From Gracilariopsis chorda (taxonomy: Eukaryota; Rhodophyta; Florideophyceae; Gracilariales; Gracilariaceae): 64,000 nt of DNA. The translations under genes were made by a program, and so were the position numbers. Position 1 is the stretch's first letter. Each line of letters starts with the position of its first letter. The notes below the pieces were generated by a model. The model ran no database searches and was not told the origin of the DNA. It was given only the letters and a program-made list of their open reading frames with translations. Below, piece by piece: positions 1 to 9,948 of this stretch. The stretch is taken from positions 310,001-374,000 of the forward strand of contig NBIV01000012.1 of NCBI GenBank assembly GCA_003194525.1. Reading direction: 5' to 3'.

Positions 1-2
1 AC

Positions 3-1955
3 CTTTGGAAGTATACAGACATTTCTTTTAGTGGAGTCGGATCGGATAAGGAAAACGACTCCCCCGTTCGGATTCAATATTGGCTTCGATCACATTTACA
101 ATCCTCAGTGGTGATTACACTAGTCAAGAATGAAGAATCTAACTCGCTTCCGAGCAGAATTTTGCAAGTGGAACATGGCACCGAAATGCCAGTGAACGAT
201 TTCGATGCATCAGTTTCTGTGAAAAGCATAAACATTGAAGCTCTGGTTTTGAAGTGTTGTCGAACCCGCGCGGTGCACGAGCTTCAGAGAATACGATCTC
301 AAACACAGGAAAAAGTTGCTGAGGAACTCAGCATAGACTTGAATTCGTCCAGTCGTTCCTCAGTGTGTCTTCTCGTCCACTTCGGCCAGCAAGGGGTGGG
401 GATTTCGTTCGGCATTTCTCTGAGGAGTGGGGGTTTCTTTGTTCGAGCAACGGGGCCTTTGGTGACGGCTCTCTCCCGGGGTGATGCCCTTGCTAATGAT
501 GTTCGGAAAGAGTTGTGGAACGGAGAGCGATTCTCTAAAGGGAGAACGGATGACCTTAGCCGAGAGTTTGAGACTCTGTTATCAGCTTCACTGGCTCTGC
601 TTAAGAGCGAGACGGCGGTAAGAAGCGCACTCGGAGGGAGTGCTGATGTAATGATTGGGTGGCCTCCGGGTGCTTCATCGGTTGAAACGCCGGAGGTCTC
701 AAAAGATGGGAGGAAAGTGAATCCGCCTTTCGCAGCAATAGAAAAGAAACGGCCACGGAGGTTTATGACCCTTTCATCAATTGCAAACGAAGATGATGAA
801 CCTTATATGTTTCCGGGGCTTTCGGCAGCCAAGCGTGCGAGAAGTATGCCGTTGCCGTTCACCACTTCGTCAGACGGGTATGCATTTATTCAGGGCCGCC
901 ATTCAAGTCCCAAGAACATACCGCGAGGGGTCAATAGTCTCGTATGCAGTTCAAGTGTGATGGCAGACTGGATGGGTATGAGGAATATGATTGACATGCG
1001 CCTTAGACGTGACCACATACTTCGGGAACTTGAGTTCCTCAAAGTTGCAACCCCAGTGGATGGTGACTTTCGGCTACAGTCATCTCATCGAACTCCACTG
1101 AAAGTGAAGTCTTCACCGATGAAGGTGGAAGAGTCCTTCCTGAACGTGTATGAAAACGGGACCTGGGAAATTGAACTAACTCTTGCTAACGAACTATTTG
1201 ATGAACATAACTATTACGGGCAGGTCGTGAGTTTTTCACGTAAACGCCGATCCCTACGATTTAGATATCCAGACCAGAGTTTGCGATCCATACAATGCTT
1301 CGCAAGGGATGTGCTTCGTGCACGAACAGCAGCAGCCTTGATAAACGGTTTGAACGCAGAATCAAATGCTTACCGTCTGACTGTGAAACTACCGTCGCAC
1401 ATACAAGTGCGCCACTCAAAGGGGATAACATTTACGGTTGGCCTGTGCAAGCGTGTTGTGGAGATTCAGGCAAGACCTCACCATCCACTAGTTTCGGTAC
1501 ATTTCGTTCCTTTCGCAGAGGAGATTCTGCAGGAAAGTGCCATGGAAATGGGAAAGCGGCTTGGGGAACTGTTGGAAATGAGCTTGCCAATGTTTCTCGC
1601 AATACAATCTGCTCTGCCTGCAGACCGAAATGTCTATAAGGTTAGATTCACAAACGCCTTGAAAGCTCGAGTCATTTTTGGTACAGCGAACCGTCGACCA
1701 TTTGCAATTGACGTTGATGCAAGACATGGAAAGGAGTCTGTGATGATATATGACGTTCCAAGAGCGCTACAAACTATTCAAAGTGAAATGCAGTCTGTCC
1801 CATATAGTGCAGTGCCAATTTGGCCGCAAATGATTGAGCAACTAGTCGAGAAGAGAGTTGGCAAGATGGAGTACGGGGGTGCAGCTGTTCGGATTCCTGT
1901 GACAATTCTTGGTCAGATATTGCATCTTATAGCCAAAAAGGCCGGGAGCAGCTAG
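3..1955 (+). CDS. MED14: MED14/RGR1-like Mediator subunit, 3' part (5' end outside window)
   Basis: The frame is open from the left edge to the TAG at 1953-1955, with about 35 codons before the first GTG at 108, so the true start lies outside the window and about 650 residues are visible. Near the start, a stretch ending in I-Q-Y-W is followed by an 'INIEALVLKCCRTRAVHELQRI' type segment. In MED14 the conserved N-terminal block has this same 'IE-LL...RA...L-L' helix after a beta strand. The rest is a mix of strands and helices without repeats, membrane segments or catalytic motifs, as expected for the long MED14 scaffold that joins the Mediator head, middle and tail in RNA polymerase II transcription. 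A basic stretch (about residues 205-250 of the visible part) is probably disordered. The family call rests on recalled motif similarity, not a search. An unrelated large nuclear protein is the alternative. Confidence 0.62.
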   Translation, partial: LWKYTDISFSGVGSDKENDSPVRIQYWLRSHLQSSVVITLVKNEESNSLPSRILQVEHGTEMPVNDFDASVSVKSINIEALVLKCCRTRAVHELQRIRSQTQEKVAEELSIDLNSSSRSSVCLLVHFGQQGVGISFGISLRSGGFFVRATGPLVTALSRGDALANDVRKELWNGERFSKGRTDDLSREFETLLSASLALLKSETAVRSALGGSADVMIGWPPGASSVETPEVSKDGRKVNPPFAAIEKKRPRRFMTLSSIANEDDEPYMFPGLSAAKRARSMPLPFTTSSDGYAFIQGRHSSPKNIPRGVNSLVCSSSVMADWMGMRNMIDMRLRRDHILRELEFLKVATPVDGDFRLQSSHRTPLKVKSSPMKVEESFLNVYENGTWEIELTLANELFDEHNYYGQVVSFSRKRRSLRFRYPDQSLRSIQCFARDVLRARTAAALINGLNAESNAYRLTVKLPSHIQVRHSKGITFTVGLCKRVVEIQARPHHPLVSVHFVPFAEEILQESAMEMGKRLGELLEMSLPMFLAIQSALPADRNVYKVRFTNALKARVIFGTANRRPFAIDVDARHGKESVMIYDVPRALQTIQSEMQSVPYSAVPIWPQMIEQLVEKRVGKMEYGGAAVRIPVTILGQILHLIAKKAGSS

Positions 1956-2109
1956 GATGTTTCGTCTGGTTGTTGTCTGAACTCGTATCCGTGAGTAAAC
2001 TGGAAGCCCTCACAGTTGAGGGGTTGGCTTTTTGGGGCTCCCCCCCATCTCCGAGGTCGGGTTTTAACTCCAAGAGCTAATCTCCAAACATAGGGTTAGG
2101 CTCTCTAAA

Positions 2110-2202
2110 GCATCCCCAATCGCTGATCCACTGGCTTTCCTCTCATTTGAGTCAGAAGGATGGTCGGCACACTACGGTGGCCACAATGATTCACTTTGCC
2201 CT
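2110..2202 (+). repeat. Dispersed repeat family 1, copy A
   Basis: By eye this segment aligns with 28475-28566 and, over its last 45 nt, with 2442-2483. All three share a core of the form GGA(T/A)GGTC(G/A)GCACAC followed by ACG and ending in TGCCC(T/A). Copies A and C also match over the 60 nt before the core. It has no coding capacity, and the boundaries are approximate. Confidence 0.55.
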
Positions 2203-2441
2203 AGGAGGAAACCGAGGCGTTGTTGACACTTGGTTTATCACTTGTAGATTTGAACGTAGTCAAGAGTTTCATGTGTGTGTGGTTACGAGCACGTGTCTCT
2301 AATTCCAAGGCAACGGTATTCGCTCTCTACAAGTAGAATGCTAATTATCTATTCGACGGCTAAATTCCCCTAATAGACCCAATCGCACCTCCAGTTGGCT
2401 TCATCATCCGGCGTAACTTTATAGTGTTATATAGCCTTTTC

Positions 2442-2483
2442 GGAAGGTCGGCACACCTCGACGGGCGGAACTGCATGTGCCCT
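2442..2483 (+). repeat. Dispersed repeat family 1, copy B
   Basis: This copy shares the core GGAAGGTCGGCACACC and the following CGACGGGCG with copy C at 28523 (one substitution in each part), and ends in the same TGCCC. Only the core is recognisable. Confidence 0.5.
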
Positions 2484-3705
2484 GAGCGGGACTCGCTTCA
2501 TGATCGACAGAAACCTGTCAGCGAAACAAGTCCAGAAGCTTTGCGTGATCCGCAGAAGTATAGATTAGTCTTTACAGTTAAAAAGGTTAAAGGGTTAACC
2601 CTTTGACATGAGGTCTACCAGAATGCAATCCGAGGGTCTTCGTTCGCGCTGAGTCCTGTCTGATATAATCATGAAGCTGAGGCCAAATCGACTTGAACAC
2701 TATTGGTCAATGCGATAAGGATCCAGAAAACCGTACTTGAACATGGTCAGAAAAGCTGCTGGTACAATAAAGAGTGAAGGGATTTTCTTGAAACAACCCA
2801 TACCATAGTCTTGGAATCAGCGGAGATGAGTACGTAATCTGCAAGTCTTCCAAACTCTCTCATCGCACACCATCTTTTCAGTGATGGGCGGCAGGGGCCG
2901 GTTTGGCTTTCTGTGTTCCAGGTCTCTTCGTTTCTTTTTCAGGACGCTTTTCATTCGGTTGTTCTCCATTTCGAAGGCTCTTTCCTTTGGTATCGAAGCA
3001 CATCCTTGAAAATTTTGTAGATGCTTTACGGTATTATTGTAGCAACTCAATTAAATGCGTGTTGCAGCTGAAGCTGTTGCTTTGAACAACTCTTTGTTTG
3101 TCCGGGTAGTGAAGACGCGAAGGATGGTCTTTAAGTAATAGTCCGGATATGAAGATCAGCACTGAAACCTTATGATGAGGTCCTCTACTATAGACAGTTT
3201 TTAAGAGCACATGTCGTGTTGCTTCAATGATACTGGAATAGTCAGGTATCGCTCACTTTCTGACGTCATTGCTATCGAATACGTCACATATCAAACGAAG
3301 CTAACGCTTGACTGAGCTGAGCTTGGAGAAGCACGCCACACTCTATCGTTGTGGGGTACCAACTCGGTTTGGCAGTGGTTTTCTAAGGTGACCAGGGCAG
3401 AAGTTATGGTTAGACTGCAAATCATTTCAGAACCCTTTTGTAATGTGACAGAGCACGATACTACACATTGTAACACCAACAGCAATATATCATGTTGGAT
3501 CGCATCATAATGTATCAAATCTTTAATGTTTGCCTTTGTCCGATGAACTTCACTGGAACTGAGGCTTGCCGGCTATAATTTTGATGTAATAGTTGGGAAA
3601 CGCAAAAACCAAGTGAGCCAGTTACCATGCTTTGGGTCTAACTGAACTACGAACCAACGAGTGGAGGGGATGGAAATCCAGTGGTAAACGAATGACGTCA
3701 TTCAT

Positions 3706-3758
3706 GGGGGGAGGAGGGTGTAGGAGGAGGAGGGAATAGAGGGACGGGGGAGGAGGGG
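3706..3758 (+). repeat. Purine-rich tract with many G runs
   Basis: About 53 nt consist almost entirely of G and A, with at least six runs of three or more G. This meets the usual pattern for possible G-quadruplex formation on the + strand. No gene is adjacent, so a regulatory role is unsupported. Confidence 0.6.
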
Positions 3759-5180
3759 TCGGAAGCTATGATCTACCACAACTCCAGGCTCTGGAGTCCA
3801 GAGCAAGGCAGTGAGGCCGAGGAGCATATACTCTTCACCCTACATGCGTCTATGATGAAATCAGTATTGAGATTTTCTAACAATGGAGAGAAAAGTACTC
3901 CCATGATGGGAGAACTTTTCTGTCCACACTTATAATGATTGTGATGATGTTGCCGGACCTAACATGAAAACCTAGTTCCACTAAACTCTCTCATTCTGCT
4001 CCACTCGGATTGCTTCATGGAGACTAGCATACACTCCGCACAAAATGGACTACGCGTTGTACAGTCAACTCTTTTGATGCGTGCATGTACCAGAGAGGAA
4101 TCATTACCGAGGGGGTGCCGGGGCTCCGCTAGAGTAGCCCGGTTAGCACCGCTTTTGGTACATTAAAAGACGGCGCTGCTCTCGGGCCCTCATGTATGAT
4201 AAATGTTATGTGCATGTACTATGTCGTCATCAGAAAGGAAGTGAGACCGGCAAATTCTATCTCCAGGGGCATCCTTTGCTGATTGTTGTCGATCTTCTCG
4301 AAGGAGGAACTTCGTACGAGACATGTGTTGGATTAGTTGGGCACTTCTCACCGATAACTGTTTGGTTGGACGTTGAAATACTTTTGGTTGAGAATGCAAT
4401 ACCAGTGGGAAGGCCATAAATCACTCAAAACGATTATAAAGCCGAGGGCGTAAGGATCACTGGGATTGCCGGACGATTAGAATTATCCAGTGAGTGGTAA
4501 TGATTAGAAGCAAATCTATGCGATGTTCACAGCATAAGCCATGTGGACAGTGTTAAGATGGCACTTCAATTCCATGACGTTGTTGCTCGGCGTTTTGAAA
4601 TGTGAACAGCTCTTGCTGTGACGGAGGTGCTATCTATCTGTCTTTACCGAGATGCTGACCAGTCATACCGTATGGCCCGTTTGCATCTTTGCCTGACTTA
4701 TAGAAAAACATTGCTTGGTATCGGTTTAGTTCTTTCGGACGTGCCTCCTCTCAGCGATTTTGTCCCGTTTAACTTTGGGAACTGGTTCTGAGCCAATCTT
4801 CTCCGTGCTCTCTCTCATTGTTTTAGATACGTTGAAAGATGACGTGATTTGATACCATGACGTTTCTTCCAGCTCGACAATTGCTCTGAACCAAGCAAAT
4901 GAATACTCATGGGTGACGGGTGGCGCACTGGAGCCAGTGCAGAAAACCATGACGCCATAGAATATAGTATCCGACAACGTGATGGGGCAAGGAAAAAGGC
5001 CAATCTAGATAGTTACTTGCACGCTTCTGGGCTGGGATGTAGACCTGTTCTGTGGATTCTTTGCTTATGTTTGCTTCGCGGCTCGTTTACAAATACTCAC
5101 CACCCGGCTTTCATCCCAGAAGTAGGTTCCACCAAAACGCAACAGTGGGCTAACGTGAGGCATCGCAGAACGCCAGTCAC

Positions 5181-6278
5181 CTTCTTCTTCTTCTTCTTTA
5201 TTTGGGTTCAATATGTCTGATTACGGCATATTGATAGAGGTTTTTTCCTTTTAATGAGAAAAACCTCTCTCCTAAGGAAGGCTAACACCTTCTGTGGCCA
5301 CTGGCGGACTATCTCCGCCAAAGTCTTACCTTTTCTCTCTGCTGCGACAGGAAGCTCGCGTCTCCTAGAATCTGTCCGCTTAGGACAACGAAGCACATAC
5401 TGTTCAGCGCTGTTGGTAGCGTGCGTATTACAGTCACATTGTGATGGTTTCCCTCCTATGTAGCTTGCAACAGGGTGAAGCTTCGGCGTGTGTCCTACAT
5501 AGATCTGAGACAGTGTGACTTCTGCTTTCCGCGGCGATATGATGCTTTGTAGTTCTTCTGGGACATCATTGATCCAAGGCTTGGCTCTAGAGGCAGCCAT
5601 TATTCGTGTCTTGGCGTCCTCAAAGTAGACCGGTACTCTGAATTGATCTTTCAAAGGAGTGCTCAAACCTTGCTTTGCAAGGCTATCCACCCGTTCATTC
5701 TGCGGAAGGCCGCATTGCCCGGGTATCCAAACGATATCAACGAAACAGCTTCTTTTGTCGGTGATGGGACTTAGTATTCGTGAAACAGTTTGTAACGAAG
5801 AGGGTTGCTGTCGAAGCGAGCTCTGCAATCCATCTACCACACTTCTGGAGTCCGTTGCCAATCTGATTCGTCCTTTCCATCCTTCTTCACATCTTTGCAA
5901 AACCTTTTGAAGCGCGTGTTTTGCAGCGGTGACTTCTGCTGTGAACGAGGACACTTCCACTCCAGCCGGGAGTGTGGCATGTTCTTGTTCAGGACTGTTC
6001 TCGTCCTACGAGATAGTGTAGGCTGCAGCTCCTACCTTCTTCGGAAAAAGGAGCTGGTATCCCAATTTATGCCCGTCTGCATCTAGTATGAACTGGGAAT
6101 CCAGATAGGAGTAGGCCATGACAAATTCATCATCATAGTATACTACCATGTCTGGCATTCGGCGATGCCCTTCATAAAACTGGCGGCACTGAGGGTGTGC
6201 TGTCATAGATCTGACAAACTTCCTAGCGTTGCCTGTAAACCATCCATCCGTCCACTCTACCGCTGATTTGGAAAATAG
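5181..6278 (-). mobile_element. 5'-truncated non-LTR (LINE) retrotransposon 3' end
   Basis: The minus strand carries an RNase H domain followed by a Cys/His-rich C-terminal segment, the usual 3' end of ORF2 in RNase H-bearing LINE clades. Just after the stop (5208-5210) comes AATAAA (minus strand, 5197-5202) running into a (GAA)n tail at 5181-5199, a typical LINE 3' terminus. No reverse transcriptase is present upstream. The open frame ends near 6278, about 125 nt from the RNase Z stop codon, so the insertion is 5' truncated. I saw no clear target-site duplication. The 5' limit is approximate. Confidence 0.75.
5208..6206 (-). pseudogene. RNase H-like ORF2 remnant with one in-frame stop
   Basis: Two minus-strand frames (6206 to 6006 and onward to 5208) are in the same register, separated by a single TAG at 6006-6008 and no frame change. 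Across the stop the four acidic RNase H positions can be placed: a DADG near the start, the E of SSFTAE, the D of ATDSRS and the D of NERVDSLAK. The loop usually written W-P-G-H-C-G reads WIPGQCG, so the conserved His is Gln. The C-terminal part has a C-x-C...H...C pattern resembling the zinc-binding end of LINE ORF2. The stop, the His-to-Gln change and the missing reverse transcriptase indicate a dead copy, though only one stop suggests fairly recent decay. Confidence 0.78.
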
Positions 6279-6402
6279 CTATCTTTCGTGTGTCTGTCTG
6301 CTTACTATTAGCCATGTTCACAGGGGAAAGGAAGGGGTTAAGATAACGCTCTTAGCACTCTTACCAAGCACGATTGGGTACTATAGAGCAAGGCTGAAAA
6401 CA

Positions 6403-7401
6403 TTAAGCCCCAATACCAAACGCAATACTCTTTTCTCTCAAGTCTTTCGGTAGCCTAGTGAAAGCGCTCTGGATGTCGCAGTCTGAATATCGGGCACTGA
6501 AGTGAGTGAAAATCACGTGCTCATTCTCACAGAAGAGTGAGCTGTTGTCTATTATCTCATCCAGATGAATATGCCCGAACTGCGCCGCGTCCTCTGGAGA
6601 GCAGGCATTGTCTAAGAACGTCATCTCAGTGATTAATACTCGGGCTTTCCGAAACAAATCCGATTCTCTGATTGCATCAAGCTTAGTGTCACCTGTGTAT
6701 GCGATCTCTGGTGTTTGAATTACACGCTCGACTTCAACACCGTCCTTCTTCAGCCTTGCTAACTCCTTTCCAGGCGTACCTAGAAACTCTTTTTTGAGCT
6801 TCTTTCTCTTCTGAAGAATCACGTAGCCCTGAGAAGGCACGGTGTGTTGGGTATGGATAGCTCTAATAACCCATCCCTTTTTGAACTCCACCCCGTCTCC
6901 CCCGGGTTTCAGAGAGACCGAGTCCATTTCTAGGCGGCAGTGCTCAAGTTTCCCGACAGCTTTAACCAAGTCATGGACATCATCTTTTATCGGAGCAGGG
7001 AGGAAGTAAAGGGGAGTAGGCAAATGTTGCAGGTTTCTCGTGGCCAAGTGAAGCGGCAGTCCATGAATGTGATCGCAGTGGCCATGCGTGACTGCCATAT
7101 ACCGCATGCCAATTACTCCACGGGGACACCGACCGGAATCGAAGGCTAGTGACAGAGAAGGAACCCATAAACATGTCTCAACCGCTGCTACTGATACCCC
7201 ACATATTTCGTACCCTGCGACAGTTATTTTGGATGGGGTGCCCCTACCAAGACGCATTGATGTCTGAGACGTATGCTTACCGTATCGGATACTAACGCAA
7301 GAGCTTACTGACCTTCGTACTAATGTGAATGGCGCAATCGTGATGGCAAAGAGTATATGCGATTGAGCAAATGTGAGGAAAACCCTCTGCCTCATGGGCA
7401 T
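6403..7401 (-). CDS. Short-form ribonuclease Z (tRNA 3' endonuclease)
   Basis: This 332-residue metallo-beta-lactamase protein closely resembles plant TRZ1/TRZ2 short-form RNase Z, which cleaves 3' trailers from pre-tRNAs. Visible motifs are the zinc signature HGHCDH (106-111), a conserved His near 186 (HTQHTVPSQGY), AYTGDT with the bridging Asp238, FGHIH at 276-280 and the C-terminal THFSARYS around His300. The N-terminal 50 residues are basic, hydroxylated and low in acidic residues, which suggests an organelle presequence. Two ATGs, at 7401 and 7395, can start the frame. The core begins near residue 55 (TPSKITVAGYEICGVSV). The LINE fragment lies just downstream, possibly shortening the 3' flank. 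Family call is firm; location is inferred. Confidence 0.93.
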   Translation of the reverse strand: MPMRQRVFLTFAQSHILFAITIAPFTLVRRSVSSCVSIRYGKHTSQTSMRLGRGTPSKITVAGYEICGVSVAAVETCLWVPSLSLAFDSGRCPRGVIGMRYMAVTHGHCDHIHGLPLHLATRNLQHLPTPLYFLPAPIKDDVHDLVKAVGKLEHCRLEMDSVSLKPGGDGVEFKKGWVIRAIHTQHTVPSQGYVILQKRKKLKKEFLGTPGKELARLKKDGVEVERVIQTPEIAYTGDTKLDAIRESDLFRKARVLITEMTFLDNACSPEDAAQFGHIHLDEIIDNSSLFCENEHVIFTHFSARYSDCDIQSAFTRLPKDLREKSIAFGIGA

Positions 7402-8428
7402 ATCAGAGAGCTTCGAGGGCCTATCTGCGGGTCAGATATAGAGGTATTTCGTCCAGGGAATGGGTTGTTCGACACCAGGTGATCATGTCATGTCAAGACT
7501 AAGTCTGCTCTTGCTTGTCAGGGGGTTTCTAGACGTCGTTTTAGCAAGGAAGATCAAAAACGTTTTCCGCGACAGATCAAAACGAACGTTGATACGGTGA
7601 ATAGCCTCAATCAGAAGACATAGCTGCGTTAGTTTTAGTCTCTAGAATCGTCAGATCGCCACCATCTTCTGCGACTAAACTTTTGGGAAGGGAACGATTG
7701 GCAAAATGTACTGAAGAAGATCCCTTTATCCTAGAACGAACGAACGGAGGCTAGCAATCTAACCTTTTAACATCGGCAGTTCTTGATTTGGGGAGACCTG
7801 TGGTAAGCCTACCACTGCACAGGCAAAGGGGACAGGTTAGCAATCCTACCGTTGGTGAAACATGATGGCTCCCGTTGGTAGCAAACCTTTTAACCTTTTT
7901 TCTTGTACTGTATGTATTGCAGATAAATACTGTACCCTTGGTAAATACAGTAGCCAAGTCATTGAAGAGCACGAATGGCAAAACAAAAATGTGGGTTAGA
8001 CCGCTATTCTGGAGATACACTATCCTTGTACAAGGGTCAATAACCAGGTCGTACGAGCACAAGTGGTTGCTAACCCTTTATCTAAAGAAGTCTTCTGCGA
8101 GCTCACTACGTATACCGGAAGTAGCTGCACACCCGTCCCTTCCAGAACCCTAACCGGCGCACTTTCCCTTTAGCTCAGTGGTCTCATACTTCTAGCGGGA
8201 ATCTCTATAACGTCAGTTCCACCTGTGAAAGCAAGCACTTTGCAGTCTGCCGGAAGGGAAGCACCGGGGGTAAAAGGCTGAAGGGTTAGAGGGTTAGCTG
8301 CGACATAAATCTTGGGGTTTATTGTTAACTTTTGTTCCCGTAGTCAAACAAGTGGAGGATAGCACTTTCTGCAAACATAGCAGGAGCTCTTTTCGCTCTG
8401 TCGAGGAAAACACTTGAGTTACGAACCA
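7402..8428. other. Divergent spacer, RNase Z to S1 gene, with motif cluster
   Basis: No gene is visible. Short repeat words cluster here: TACCGTTGGT at 7847-7856, CCGTTGGTA at 7872-7880, GTACCCTTGGTAA at 7932-7944, several TAACCTTTTAAC/GGGTTA words, and a telomere-like GGGTTAGAGGGTTAG at 8283-8297. A box-A-like TAGCTCAGTGG near 8172 is not followed by the rest of a tRNA. Confidence 0.6.
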
Positions 8429-9727
8429 ATGATGAAGCTGGCTTTTCTGAACGCAATCCCTCTGTATAGGTATCAAAGAAACGCAATTCCAACTGGTAAC
8501 TTCAACAGGTGCAATGAAGGAGGGTTTTTACGTGCCTCCTCGAAACGACACGGGGCCAGATATGTGAATACTATTCTTTCTTTAGGCAAAGGCCAATGCA
8601 TATCAGAAGTTGCCGTCGGAGACCAGTTCATTGGAAAGGTGAGCTTCGTTGGCCCTGCAGAGAGCAGCTGGTTAGATATTGGAGTAACTTCCAGAGAAGG
8701 TAAGCCAATATTGGCAAGACTGAGATATTCACGTGGAAAGGCTGGCACGGGGCAGGGGGAAGCTGTTGGTTCCATAATTTCAGTTCATGTTCGCAGCGTG
8801 CAAACAGACTCCGGCAGAATTGAAGTACGAAAAGGGCTACGCTCTGATGCTACGGAGCACGTACCCGATAACCCGCTTATGATAAGCGATGTACGTCTTG
8901 GAGATAAGCTTAATGGTGTTATTTCTGCGGTTGGTAGTTACGGAGCGGTTGTAGATGCGAAGATATACCGCGTTGCAAACCGAGGGCGCATTGTCAAATG
9001 TACTGGATTGCTTCCCAGACAATACTTCAAGGAGGACTGGGGTAGTCAAGCTGATTTAGTAACCTCAGAAAAAGTAAGTCGAATGCTAAAGGCTGGCGAG
9101 AAAGTTGATGTATGGATTCGAAAAGTTCACCCAGAAAATGCTTTCCTGCTGTTTGACGGCTCTATAGTTGATGTTGAAGAAATACGCCGAGAAAGGGCGT
9201 CTTACATGAGAAGCATGAGGAAAAGAAGAAGAAGACTTCCTATGGCGTCTTTAGAAAAGGGCGAACGACATGTAGGCATCGTAACCAACGTTCTTAAGTA
9301 TGGGGTTTTTGTGGACATAGGTGTGAAGAGAGAAGGATTGATTCACTATTCACGAATGACGGACAGACATAAATGGGACTGGAAAGAATTCGAAGCGGGA
9401 CTCGAGTTATACGTTGAAGTACACGATATTGTAGATGATCGGCTATCTTTGAGCCTCGTGGAAGTGAAAGATGAAATTCTCAGTGAGGTGACAGACAGAG
9501 CGAAATCTGCAACTGCTAGAGTTCACGACGTTCTGAAAGCAAAGGAACTGAAGAGCTTGCTCCGGCGTTCGAAGTCAAAACTCAAAAGCAAGAAGCAGGC
9601 ATCTTCTAGAACAGGCGAAGATGTTTCCAAGGAGGACGAAAGTAGAAAAGCCCTCGAGAACGAAGATGAAGAAGATGTAGTTGAGAAGTTCTCAGATGAG
9701 TACTATGAAGATAAGTACGGTTTCTAG
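8429..9727 (+). CDS. S1 RNA-binding domain protein, probably plastid
   Basis: A 432-residue protein with three S1/OB-fold modules, at about residues 50-120 (VAVGDQFIGKVSFVG), 140-235 (VRLGDKLNGVISAVGSYGAVVDA) and 263-335 (LEKGERHVGIVTNVLKYGVFVDIGVKREGLIH). The third is the most canonical. A basic linker (MRKRRRRLP) precedes it, and the tail is Lys-rich then acidic (EDEEDVVEKFSDEYYEDKYGF). Repeated S1 modules bind single-stranded RNA, as in ribosomal protein S1 and plastid or mitochondrial RNA-binding factors. The frame extends to a TTG at 8414, but the first ATGs are 8429 and 8432. The N terminus (MMKLAFLNAIPLYRYQRN) could be an organelle presequence. Whether it is ribosomal S1, an RNA chaperone or a nuclease cofactor cannot be decided. 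Confidence 0.85.
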   Translation: MMKLAFLNAIPLYRYQRNAIPTGNFNRCNEGGFLRASSKRHGARYVNTILSLGKGQCISEVAVGDQFIGKVSFVGPAESSWLDIGVTSREGKPILARLRYSRGKAGTGQGEAVGSIISVHVRSVQTDSGRIEVRKGLRSDATEHVPDNPLMISDVRLGDKLNGVISAVGSYGAVVDAKIYRVANRGRIVKCTGLLPRQYFKEDWGSQADLVTSEKVSRMLKAGEKVDVWIRKVHPENAFLLFDGSIVDVEEIRRERASYMRSMRKRRRRLPMASLEKGERHVGIVTNVLKYGVFVDIGVKREGLIHYSRMTDRHKWDWKEFEAGLELYVEVHDIVDDRLSLSLVEVKDEILSEVTDRAKSATARVHDVLKAKELKSLLRRSKSKLKSKKQASSRTGEDVSKEDESRKALENEDEEDVVEKFSDEYYEDKYGF

Positions 9728-9948
9728 TTTCGGCAGAAAAAGGATTGAAGTGAAATGTTGGTGTTCGGCAGTTTGCTCGCCGGCGAGTGAGATGTTAGCG
9801 TGTTTTGGTTGAACGAAATGAGCTCTAGAATTCGAGCCCGACAAGGCCATGCACGTTCCGAAACGGTGCACCTCTTATTGAAAACTACTCATTCGTTTTG
9901 CACAGATCTCCGTTGTAACTAATCGATACCTTCATCCACCGCCACATA

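Larger units (their letters stand above)
1956..5180. other. Gene-poor spacer between MED14 and a LINE fragment
   Basis: No open frame here has the length, codon pattern or motifs of a real gene. The spacer holds two copies of a short dispersed repeat (about 2110-2202 and 2442-2483), a 16-nt perfect palindrome at 2589-2604 centred on GGGTTAACCC, and a purine-rich G-run tract at 3706-3758. The rest is unremarkable, mixed-composition DNA. Confidence 0.7.

Noticed and set aside
5254..6086. Plus-strand frames over the LINE fragment
   Set aside because: Shadows of the minus-strand RNase H region; no homology in their own sense.
8165..8235. Possible tRNA: box-A-like TAGCTCAGTGG and a partial acceptor-like pairing
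   Set aside because: No D-stem partner, no box B (GGTTCGANTCC) and no anticodon stem; at most a relic or chance.
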